Below are positions 43,313-52,195 of a DNA stretch of 64,000 nucleotides, piece after piece. The notes below the pieces were generated by a model. The model was given only the letters and a program-made list of their open reading frames with translations. It was not told where the DNA came from and searched no databases. A program made the translations under genes and the position numbers. Every line of letters begins with the position of its first letter. The first letter of the stretch is position 1. Location: positions 248,001 to 312,000 of the forward strand of contig CAWEKD010000009.1 of assembly GCA_963809545.1 (NCBI GenBank). The letters run 5' to 3'. Source of the DNA: Natronosporangium sp035305625 (GTDB lineage Bacteria; Actinomycetota; Actinomycetes; Mycobacteriales; Micromonosporaceae).

Positions 43313-44152
43313 ATGACCGACCGACGCATCGCGGTGACCGGCGTCACCGGCGAGATCGGCCGGCGGGTCGCCCACCGACTGGCCGGCCAGGAGCGCCCGC
43401 TGCGGCTGCTGGCCCGCGACCCGGCCCGGGCGCCGCAGCTACCGGGGAGCGAGCTCCGGGTCGCCGACTACGCCGACGGGGAGGCGATGCGCGCCGCCCT
43501 GCTCGGTGTGGACACCCTGCTGCTGGTCAGCGCCGCCGAACACCCGGACCGGGTGGGGCTGCACCAGACCGCGGTGGACGCGGCGGTCGCCGCCGGGGTG
43601 TCGCGGATCGTCTACACCTCGTTCCTGAACGCCTCGGCCGAGGCGACGTTCACGTTCGCCCGCGACCACTGGCACACCGAGCAGTACCTCCGCGCCTGCG
43701 GGGTGGACTACACCTTCCTGCGCAACAGCCTCTACCAGGATCTGTTGCCGACGTTCGTGGGCCCGGACGGGGTGCTCCGCGGCCCGGCCGGCGACGGACG
43801 GGTCTCGGCGGTGACCCGCGACGACGTGGCCGAGGTGGCGGTGGCGGTGCTGACCAACCCGGAACACCGCGGAGAGACGTACGACGTGACCGGCCCGGAG
43901 GCGTTGAGCCTCACGGAGGTGGCCGAGCTGCTGACCAACCTCACCGGTCAGCCGGTCAGTTACCACGCTGAGACCGTGGCGGAGGCGTACGAGTCCCGGG
44001 CGGGCTACGAGGCGCCGGCGTGGCTGGTGGCCGGCTGGGTCAGCACCTACACCGCGATCGCCGCCGGGGAACTAGCCACCGTCTCCGACACGGTGCATCG
44101 GCTGACCGGCCGCCCGCCGACCCGGTTCGCTGACTTCCTCACCCAGCGTTGA
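43313..44152 (+). CDS. NmrA-like NAD(P)H-dependent oxidoreductase
   Basis: 279 residues of the atypical short-chain dehydrogenase (NmrA/QorB) type: Rossmann motif 'VTGVTGEIGRRVAHRLAG' at the N-terminus, 'LLVSAAEHPDRVGLHQTAVD', 'GVSRIVYTSFLNASAEATFT' and 'DYTFLRNSLYQDLLP'. Probable quinone or redox-sensor role. Divergent from capA with 44 bases between; 53 bases before the P450 gene in the same direction. Confidence 0.9.
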   Translation: MTDRRIAVTGVTGEIGRRVAHRLAGQERPLRLLARDPARAPQLPGSELRVADYADGEAMRAALLGVDTLLLVSAAEHPDRVGLHQTAVDAAVAAGVSRIVYTSFLNASAEATFTFARDHWHTEQYLRACGVDYTFLRNSLYQDLLPTFVGPDGVLRGPAGDGRVSAVTRDDVAEVAVAVLTNPEHRGETYDVTGPEALSLTEVAELLTNLTGQPVSYHAETVAEAYESRAGYEAPAWLVAGWVSTYTAIAAGELATVSDTVHRLTGRPPTRFADFLTQR

Positions 44153-44205
44153 CAATCCCCCGGCCCACCGGGTGGGGAGGTCTCGGCAGCCGGTAGCGTA
44201 CGGAC

Positions 44206-45465
44206 GTGCTGTTTCGCACCTGGGAAGAGCCACCGGAGCGGCACTGGCCTCCGGCGACCGTGGTGGAGGACCACACCGGGACCCCGCACCTGCTGGTGAC
44301 CAGCCACGCCCTGGTCCGACAGGTGCTCGCCGATCCGGAGACGTTTCGACCGGACAACGCCCTGGACGCCATCACCCCGATCCCGGTGGCGGCGCTGCGG
44401 ATTCTGGCCGGGCACGGCTTTCGGTTGCCGCCGACGCTGGCCAACAACGGCTCCCCCAGCCACCCGGGGATTCGCGCGATCGTGGCGGATGCGCTGCACC
44501 CCCATCGGGTGGAGGCGCAACGGCCGTGGTTGACCGGAATGGTGCGGCGGCGGGTGGCGGGGCTGGCGGCCCGGCTACGCGCCGGGGAGCCGGTCGATCT
44601 GTACGCCGGGCTCGCCGCCGACCTGCCGTTGCGGGTGCTGGCCCGGCTGGTGGAGCTGCCCGACTCGGACGTCACCGTGGTCAAAGAGTTCTCCCGGGCG
44701 GCCCTGGAACTGTTCTGGGCGCCCCTGTCCGAGGAGCGGCAGCGGCGGTTGGCCGACATCGTCGGCCGTTACCACCGGGTGCTGCGGCAGTGCGCCGCCA
44801 CCGCCGGCGGCATGGTGGGCCGGTTGCGGGAGTACACCGCCGCCCACCGGTTGCCCGCCGACACCCCGGTCGGGGCGCTGTTCTTCATGCTGGTGGCGGG
44901 GCAGGAGACCACTTCCCAGTTCCTCACCCTGCTGCTGCACCGGCTGATTCGGGAACCGGAGATCACCGCAGGGCTGGTCACCGGCGGGATCCGGGTGGAA
45001 GACGTGGTGGAGGAAGGGCTGCGCCTGGAACCACCGATCGTCACCTGGCGCCGGGTCACCGCGCGGGAGACGTCCCTGGCGGGGGTGACGGTGCCGGCCG
45101 GCACCAGTGTGGTGCTGTGGCTGGCCCAGGCCGGGCGGGATCCGCAGCTCACCGGGCATCCGCACGACCTGACTCCGGGGCAGCGTGGTTCCCGCCGGCA
45201 CCTGGCGTTCGGGGCCGGGGCCCACCGGTGTGTGGGCGCCCAGTTGGCCCGGATGGAGGCGGCGGTGGTGGTGGCCGAAATCGCACCGCTGCTGACCGGA
45301 CTCCGGGTGGTACGCGCCCCTTACTACCCGGACAACCTGTCGTTCCGGATGCCGGACGCGCTGGTGGTCGTCCGGGAACGGCCCCGCTCGCCCGGCACCG
45401 TGGTCAGTAGGCTTCCTCGGCCCAAATCCGCCAGTCGTCCAGCACCCCGTACAGCTGCGGCGTGA
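44206..45465 (+). CDS. Cytochrome P450
   Basis: 419 residues, soluble bacterial P450. I-helix 'FMLVAGQETTSQFLTLLLHR' (AGxET), K-helix 'VEEGLRLEPP' (ExxR) and heme loop 'HLAFGAGAHRCVGAQLARME' with the Cys ligand. GTG start. The C-terminal 20 residues run over the convergent bioD gene end by 62 bases. Adjacency to bioD/bioF/bioB raises the possibility of a BioI-like role in pimelate supply, but it is on the opposite strand and no acyl-carrier features are evident. Confidence 0.93.
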   Translation: MLFRTWEEPPERHWPPATVVEDHTGTPHLLVTSHALVRQVLADPETFRPDNALDAITPIPVAALRILAGHGFRLPPTLANNGSPSHPGIRAIVADALHPHRVEAQRPWLTGMVRRRVAGLAARLRAGEPVDLYAGLAADLPLRVLARLVELPDSDVTVVKEFSRAALELFWAPLSEERQRRLADIVGRYHRVLRQCAATAGGMVGRLREYTAAHRLPADTPVGALFFMLVAGQETTSQFLTLLLHRLIREPEITAGLVTGGIRVEDVVEEGLRLEPPIVTWRRVTARETSLAGVTVPAGTSVVLWLAQAGRDPQLTGHPHDLTPGQRGSRRHLAFGAGAHRCVGAQLARMEAAVVVAEIAPLLTGLRVVRAPYYPDNLSFRMPDALVVVRERPRSPGTVVSRLPRPKSASRPAPRTAAA

Positions 45466-46135
45466 GCCAGGCCGGGGCGGAGCGCTGGAAGATCGGCCCA
45501 TCCAGCTGGCCGGCGCCCTCCGGCACCGCCCCCGCCAGGTGGGGCCGCAACTCCGCCAGGTTGCTCCAGTGCACCCCGCCCGGGTGGGTGGGCCAGGCAC
45601 CGATCACCACACAGGCCGGCAGGGAGCGGCGTTCCAACGCCTCCAAGGTGAGCGCGGTGTGGTTGAGAGTGCCGAGACCGGCCCGGGTCACCACCACCAC
45701 GTGGGCGTCGAGCAGCAGCGCCAGGTCGGCCACGTGCCACGGTTCGCCGGAAGGGCGGACCCCCATCGGCACCAGCAGCCCACCCGCCCCCTCGATCAGC
45801 ACCAGGTCGTGCTGCTTGGCCTGCGCGCGGACCGCGTCCACCACGTCGTACAGCTCCAGCGGCGGGGTGTGGCTGAGCCGGGCGGCCACCAGCGGCGCCA
45901 GGGGGTCGGGGTACTCGGCGAGGCAGATCGCGGTGGCGGGAGCGGCGAGCCGCACCACTTCGGAGATGTCGTCCGGCTCGTCGTACGCGGTGCCGGTCTG
46001 GGCCGGTTTCACCACCGCCACCCGCAGCCCCGACGAGGTGGCGGCGGTAGCGATCGCGGCGGCGGTGACGGTCTTGCCCACTCCGGTGTCGGTACCGGTG
46101 ACCACCACCGGGCCTTTGAGGTCCTCCCAGCTCAT
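45404..46135 (-). CDS. bioD: Dethiobiotin synthase
   Basis: 243 residues. P-loop 'GTDTGVGKT' (14-22) with the BioD-specific form, 'VAVVKPAQTGTAYDEPDDIS' (Lys of the active site), 'LVLIEGAGGLLVPMGVRPSG' and 'VVVVTRAGLGTLNHTALTLE'. Uses CO2 and ATP to close the ureido ring of 7,8-diaminononanoate. ATG 46133-46135 overlaps the bioF stop (ATGA). Second gene of bioF-bioD. Confidence 0.95.
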   Translation of the reverse strand: MSWEDLKGPVVVTGTDTGVGKTVTAAAIATAATSSGLRVAVVKPAQTGTAYDEPDDISEVVRLAAPATAICLAEYPDPLAPLVAARLSHTPPLELYDVVDAVRAQAKQHDLVLIEGAGGLLVPMGVRPSGEPWHVADLALLLDAHVVVVTRAGLGTLNHTALTLEALERRSLPACVVIGAWPTHPGGVHWSNLAELRPHLAGAVPEGAGQLDGPIFQRSAPAWLTPQLYGVLDDWRIWAEEAY

Positions 46136-47268
46136 GGCGCCGCCTCCACCACCACGTCGAGCGCGGCGTCGAAGTCGCCGCGCGGCACCCCTACGTTGAT
46201 CGTCAGCCGTAACCGAGAAGTATTGTCTGGTGTGGACGGTGGACGGAAGCAGCCGACCGCCACCCTCCGGGCGGCGCACCGATTGGCCCACGCCACCGCC
46301 GCCTCAGCGTCAGGCGCAGGTACCGACAGTATCCCGGCCGCCGGGGTGGATGGGGTCAGCCCCGCCGTAGCCAGCCGAGTCACTGCCGCCGCGGCCCGCT
46401 CCCGCAGCTCCGCCCGCAACGAGTCGCCCGCCCGGGCCAGCCGGACCGCCGCCCGGACTCCCGCCACGACCGCCGGCGGTGGGGCGGTGTCGTAGATGAA
46501 GGTGCGGCCGGTGTCGACCAGGTGGCGGATGAGCGCGGCCGGGCCGGCCACCACTCCCCCCGCTCCCCCCAGGGCCTTGGACAGGGTGGCGGTCACGACT
46601 ACGTCCGGTTCGCCGGCCAGTCCGGCGGCGACCACCCCGCCGGCCCCGGCGGGGCCGAGCAGGCCGAGCCCGTGGGCGTCGTCGACCACCAGCACCGCCC
46701 CGTGCGCCCGGGTGATCTGATGCAGTTCCGCCAGCGGCGCGAGGTCCCCGTCCACGGAGAACACCGACTCGGTCACCACCAGCGCCGGGCGGCCCTTCGC
46801 GTCCGCCAACGCCGCCGCTACCGCGGCCGGGTCGGCGTGCGGCACCACCACGGTCTCGGCCCCGGACAGTCGGCAGCCGTCCACCAACGAGGCGTGGTTG
46901 TGGGCGTCGGTCACGATCCGGGTGCGGGGACGCACCAACCCGGTCAGCACCCCCAGGTTGGCCAGGTATCCGGAGGAGTAGACCAGCGCCTGCTCGGCGC
47001 CGAGCCAGTCGGCCAACTCCTGTTCCAACGCGGTATGGGCGTCGGTGGTGCCCCGCACCAGCCGGGAGCCGGTGGCCCCCAACCCGTATCCGGTCAGCGC
47101 CTCGGCCGCGGCCGCCACCACTTCCGGATGCCGGGTCAGCCCCAGGTAGTCGTTGCCGGCGAGGTCGGTCACCGGCTCACCCGGCGCACGGGGCCGCAGT
47201 CGCCTGGTCAGCCCCGCCCGGGCCCGCAACTGCGCCCGCCGCTCCAGGGTCGCCAACCATCCGGTCAC
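46132..47268 (-). CDS. bioF: 8-amino-7-oxononanoate synthase
   Basis: 378 residues from GTG 47266-47268, the usual BioF length; there is no strong ribosome binding site, and longer frames upstream overlap bioB. PLP-dependent alpha-oxoamine synthase: 'DLAGNDYLGLTRHPEVVAAA', 'GYGLGATGSRLVRGTTDAHT', 'DAHNHASLVDGCRLSGAETV', 'VLVVDDAHGLGLLG' and the Schiff-base Lys in 'TATLSKALGGAGGVV'. Joins pimeloyl-thioester to alanine. Divergent from bioB with 70 bases between. Confidence 0.93.
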   Translation of the reverse strand: MTGWLATLERRAQLRARAGLTRRLRPRAPGEPVTDLAGNDYLGLTRHPEVVAAAAEALTGYGLGATGSRLVRGTTDAHTALEQELADWLGAEQALVYSSGYLANLGVLTGLVRPRTRIVTDAHNHASLVDGCRLSGAETVVVPHADPAAVAAALADAKGRPALVVTESVFSVDGDLAPLAELHQITRAHGAVLVVDDAHGLGLLGPAGAGGVVAAGLAGEPDVVVTATLSKALGGAGGVVAGPAALIRHLVDTGRTFIYDTAPPPAVVAGVRAAVRLARAGDSLRAELRERAAAAVTRLATAGLTPSTPAAGILSVPAPDAEAAVAWANRCAARRVAVGCFRPPSTPDNTSRLRLTINVGVPRGDFDAALDVVVEAAP

Positions 47269-47338
47269 GGCCGGTACGTTACTCGACCGTATGGATGTGC
47301 CAGGGTATGGCCACCAGGTCAGCGGTAGGGTACCGGGC

Positions 47339-48334
47339 ATGGCAGACGTCCTTGATCGCGCACGTACCCAGGTCTTGGAGAACGGCATCGGGCTGGACGA
47401 GGCCGGGGTGCTGGAAGTGCTCCAGTTGCCGGACGATCGCCTACCGGAAGCGCTGCAGCTGGCACACGAGGTGCGGATGCGCTGGTGCGGGCCGGAGGTC
47501 GAAGTCGAGGGAATCGTCTCACTGAAGACCGGTGGCTGCCCGGAGGACTGCCACTTCTGCTCCCAGTCCGGCCTGTTCACCTCCCCGGTACGGGCGGTCT
47601 GGCTGGACATTCCGGCGCTGGTGGAGGCGGCGAAGCAGACCGCGGCCACCGGGGCGACCGAGTTCTGCATCGTGGCGGCCGTACGCGGACCGGACGAGCG
47701 GCTGATGGCCCAGCTGCGGGAAGGGGTCAAGGCGATCCGGGCGGAGGTGGACATCCAGATCGCCGCCTCGGTCGGGATGCTCACCCAGGAGCAGGTGGAC
47801 GAGCTGGTGGAGATGGGGATCCACCGCTACAACCACAACCTGGAGACGGCCCGGTCGTACTTCCCGAAGGTGGTCACCACCCACACCTGGGAGGAGCGGT
47901 GGGAGACCCTGCGGATGGTGCGCGAGTCGGGGATGGAGGTGTGCTGCGGCGGCATCCTCGGGATGGGTGAGAGTCTGGAGCAGCGGGCCGAGTTCGCCGC
48001 CCAGCTGGCCGAGCTGGATCCGCACGAGGTGCCGCTGAACTTCCTCAACCCTCGCCCGGGTACGCCGCTGTCCGAGCAACCGGTGCTGGAGCCGAAGGAC
48101 GCGCTGCGGGCGATCGCGGCGTTCCGGCTGGCGCTGCCCCGCGCGCTGCTGCGGTACGCCGGTGGGCGCGAGATCACTCTCGGGGACTTGGGCACCCGGG
48201 ACGGTCTGCTGGGCGGCATCAACGCCGTGATCGTCGGCAACTACCTGACCACCTTGGGCCGGTCGCCTACCGAGGACCTGGAGCTGCTGCGCGAGCTGAA
48301 GATGCCGGTGAAGGCGCTGTCGAAGACCCTGTGA
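47339..48334 (+). CDS. bioB: Biotin synthase
   Basis: 331 residues. Radical-SAM cluster cysteines C67, C71 and C74 in 'GGCPEDCHFCSQSG'; 'GATEFCIVAAVRGPDERLM', 'GIHRYNHNLETARSYFPKVV' and 'CCGGILGMGESLEQRAEFAA' give the auxiliary-cluster and substrate residues; 'LRYAGGREITLGDLG' includes the conserved Arg ligand region. It inserts sulphur into dethiobiotin. Downstream, 54 bases on, is a gene with a BsaP domain, thought to assist the iron-sulphur cluster. Confidence 0.96.
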   Translation: MADVLDRARTQVLENGIGLDEAGVLEVLQLPDDRLPEALQLAHEVRMRWCGPEVEVEGIVSLKTGGCPEDCHFCSQSGLFTSPVRAVWLDIPALVEAAKQTAATGATEFCIVAAVRGPDERLMAQLREGVKAIRAEVDIQIAASVGMLTQEQVDELVEMGIHRYNHNLETARSYFPKVVTTHTWEERWETLRMVRESGMEVCCGGILGMGESLEQRAEFAAQLAELDPHEVPLNFLNPRPGTPLSEQPVLEPKDALRAIAAFRLALPRALLRYAGGREITLGDLGTRDGLLGGINAVIVGNYLTTLGRSPTEDLELLRELKMPVKALSKTL

Positions 48335-48388
48335 CGACCGGCCTTGGCCGCGCCGGCGCCCACGATCGGCGGCGATAAGGTTCCTGCC

Positions 48389-49375
48389 GTGGACCAGGCG
48401 ACCCGCGCCCACCAGGGGCGCAGCTTCAACGTGGTGGCGGCCGAGTACGAACGGGGCCGCCCCGGCTGGCCGACGACGATGGTGGATCGGCTGGCCACCG
48501 TTTTGGATCTGCCGGCCTCAGCCACCGTGCTGGATCTCGGCGCCGGTACCGGCAAACTGACCCGCGTGCTGGTCGGCCGGTTCGCGCGCGTGGTGGCGGT
48601 GGAGCCGCTGCCGGCGATGCGGTCCCAGCTGGTGGCGCAGGTGCCGCAGGCCGAGGTGTATGAGGGCAGCGCCGAGCGGATTCCGTTGCCGGACGGCAGC
48701 GTGGACGCGGTGTTCGTGGCGGACGCGTTCCACTGGTTCGATTGGCCGGCGGCGCTCGCCGAGATTGCGCGGGTGACCGGGCCGGCCGGTCGGTTGGTGC
48801 TGCTGTGGCATGGCGCGGACGGGCCCTGGGAGCCGGCGCTGCCGGAGTCGGTGCGGGAACGGATTCGGCACGCCGCCGCCCAGTACCCTCCCGGCGGGGT
48901 GGTGGTGGAGGGGGGCGAGTGGCGGCAGGCGTTCACCGGATCGGCGTTCGGGCCGCTGGTGGAGGAGAGCGTCCCCTACGAGTTCGTCACCGACCGGGAA
49001 GGCGTGATCGCCAATCTGCTGTCGCTGAGTACGGTGGCCCGGCTGCCGGAGGCGGAGCGGGAGGCGCTGCAGGCCGAGCTGGCCACCCTGCCGGAGACCA
49101 CCTACCGCCGGAAGCTACCGATTCGGCTGTACTGGACCCGTAAACGGGGGGTGCCGACCCAACCGGGGCACCGCCCGGACGAGCCGGCCTCACCCCAGTG
49201 GTGTGACCGGTGCGGGGGCGGGCTGGCCGAGGCGGACCACACCGCCTGCCAGGCGGCCCGGGCGTGGGAGCCGCCCCGGTTCTGTCCGTACTGCCGGCGC
49301 CGGATGAAGGTGCAGGTGTTACCGGCGGGCTGGCGAGCCAGTTGTGTCGCCCACGGCGAGACCCGCGCCGGCTGA
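48389..49375 (+). CDS. SAM methyltransferase fused to a biotin synthase auxiliary (BsaP) domain
   Basis: 328 residues from GTG 48389 (AAGG 8 bases upstream); a TTG at 48344 is less likely. Residues 10-255 are a class I methyltransferase (motif I 'VLDLGAGTGKL' at 47-57, 'ADAFHWFDWPAALAEIARV'). After a linker the last 59 residues (270-328) match BsaP, the small partner of actinobacterial BioB: 'WCDRCGG', 'DHTACQAARAWEPPRFCPYC', 'RRRMKVQVLPAGWRASC' and a final His-Gly. All Cys/His are present. BsaP is normally a separate small protein next to bioB; here it is fused in frame. Whether the methyltransferase has a biotin role (BioC-like) is unproven. Confidence 0.85.
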   Translation: MDQATRAHQGRSFNVVAAEYERGRPGWPTTMVDRLATVLDLPASATVLDLGAGTGKLTRVLVGRFARVVAVEPLPAMRSQLVAQVPQAEVYEGSAERIPLPDGSVDAVFVADAFHWFDWPAALAEIARVTGPAGRLVLLWHGADGPWEPALPESVRERIRHAAAQYPPGGVVVEGGEWRQAFTGSAFGPLVEESVPYEFVTDREGVIANLLSLSTVARLPEAEREALQAELATLPETTYRRKLPIRLYWTRKRGVPTQPGHRPDEPASPQWCDRCGGGLAEADHTACQAARAWEPPRFCPYCRRRMKVQVLPAGWRASCVAHGETRAG

Positions 49376-49411
49376 TCGACGCGCGACCTCGGAGCGTGCC
49401 CACTGACGGCA

Positions 49412-49443
49412 CCGCGGCCGGGTACGGGGGTACCCGGCCGCGG
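49412..49443. terminator. Hairpin between convergent methyltransferase-BsaP and citrate synthase genes
   Basis: CCGCGGCCGGGTAC / GTACCCGGCCGCGG, 14-bp perfect stem, GGGG loop, in the 80-base gap between two convergent genes. Confidence 0.75.
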
Positions 49444-49455
49444 TCGAGTCGGTGA

Positions 49456-50742
<1,287 letters not shown>

Positions 50743-50874
50743 TCGTTCACGTTATCCGGCCGCGGCCCGGCCCGTCAGCACCGGCCCGAGGAGCGGGAAC
50801 CGCGTACGCGCAGCTACTGCCAGTAATGTGACGGTCACCACACTTTGCGTAGGAGAGTGAGAGGCTTCAACCCG

Positions 50875-51927
50875 TTAGGCCGACTGACGCACCACAAGGT
50901 GGGTAGGTAGCACTACCTGACCCGGATCCGAATGCTCCCCCTGGATCCGGGCTACCAGTAAGGCGGCCATCTGCCGCCCCATCTCCTCCACCGGCTGGTG
51001 CACCGTGGTCAACGGCGGCTCGGTCTGCCGCGCCAGGGTCGAGTCCTCGAATCCGACCACGGCCACATCCTCCGGCACGCGCCGACCGGCCTCCCGCAGC
51101 ACCCGCAGCGCCCCGGCGGCCATCAGGTCGGAGGCGGCGAACACCGCGTCGAGATCCGGCCGACGCGCCAGCAACTGCCGCATCCCCGCCGCCCCACTGG
51201 CTTCACCGAAGTCGCCGTGTACCACCAGGTCGTCCGGGGCCGGCAGCCCAGCCAGGGCACAGGCCCGCTGCCAGCCGGCCAGCCGCGCCAATCCCGCCCC
51301 GGTGTCCGCCGGGCCGGCGATGGTGGCGATCCGACGTCGGCCGGTGGCGATCAGATGCTCGACCGCCTGCTGCGCACCCAGCTCGTGGTCGACGTCCACG
51401 AACCAGACCGATTGGGTAGCGCCATCCGACGCCACTGGGCCCACCGGGCGCCCACCCAGCACCAGCGGCACCCCCCGCTCCGCCACCAGCCGAGGCAGCG
51501 GATCGTCACCGTGCAGCGACAGCAGCAGCACCCCGTCCACCTGTTGGTGATTCAGGGAGAAGCCGAGCCGCTCCCGTTCCGGTGGGCTCTGGGCCATCAT
51601 CAGCCACAGTTGCAGCGGGGTGCCCCGCAGCCCCGCACTGACTCCTCGCACGATCCCGGCGAAGAACGGCTCGCCAAACATCCGCTCCCGGGACTCGGAC
51701 ATCACCAGCGCCACCGCGTCGGTCCGACGGGTCACCAATGCCCGAGCCGCTCGGTTGGGTACGTACCCCAGTTGCCGGATCGCCTGCTCCACCGCCGCCC
51801 GCGCGGCCGGGCTGACTTGCGGCGACCCGTTGATGACCCGAGAGACCGTTCCCCGCCCCACTCCCGCCAGGGCGGCCACCTCGTCCAAAGTGGGTCCGCC
51901 GCCCGCGCGTCTTCTGCGTCCCGACAT
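50875..51927 (-). CDS. LacI-family transcriptional regulator
   Basis: 350 residues from ATG 51925-51927 (AGGAGC 6 bases upstream). N-terminal helix-turn-helix 'TLDEVAALAGVGRGTVSRVI' and hinge 'GYVPNRAARALVT' precede a sugar-binding-like domain ('VDGVLLLSLHGDDPLPRLVA', 'DLDAVFAASDLMAAGALRVL', 'VAVVGFEDSTLARQTEPPLT'). It is full-length. No sugar catabolic or transport genes adjoin, so the regulon is unknown; citrate synthase is next on the strand. The upstream 268-base gap to the WxG gene may carry its operator. Confidence 0.93.
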   Translation of the reverse strand: MSGRRRRAGGGPTLDEVAALAGVGRGTVSRVINGSPQVSPAARAAVEQAIRQLGYVPNRAARALVTRRTDAVALVMSESRERMFGEPFFAGIVRGVSAGLRGTPLQLWLMMAQSPPERERLGFSLNHQQVDGVLLLSLHGDDPLPRLVAERGVPLVLGGRPVGPVASDGATQSVWFVDVDHELGAQQAVEHLIATGRRRIATIAGPADTGAGLARLAGWQRACALAGLPAPDDLVVHGDFGEASGAAGMRQLLARRPDLDAVFAASDLMAAGALRVLREAGRRVPEDVAVVGFEDSTLARQTEPPLTTVHQPVEEMGRQMAALLVARIQGEHSDPGQVVLPTHLVVRQSA

Positions 51928-52195
51928 GTCTGCTCCTGTCACCGGCCCGCCTCGGCCAGACATGAGCGTAGTCGGCGCGCGCACCTCGCCAGGTGCGCGC
52001 GGTGGACCGCCAGCGGGGTCAACGTTCCCCCTCACCGGCGCCCACCGCTGCGGGCTCTCCACTCGGACTACCTGGGCATATCAGTCCACATGGACCGAAA
52101 AACATCCATGACCGTCTACATGACATTCGGTGTTGACCCAGTCGCATAGCATCAGATCCCTGCTCACCTATATGGATCAAGACCGAAGGGGAGGT

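Noticed and set aside
52084..52095. GTCCACATGGAC as a LacI operator palindrome
   Set aside because: Only 5-bp arms pair; the central CA is not symmetrical. Too weak in a GC-rich region.
52133..52160. TTGACC as a -35 element for the module B operon
   Set aside because: No acceptable -10 hexamer at 16-18 bases; the nearby TAGCAT is only 8 bases away.
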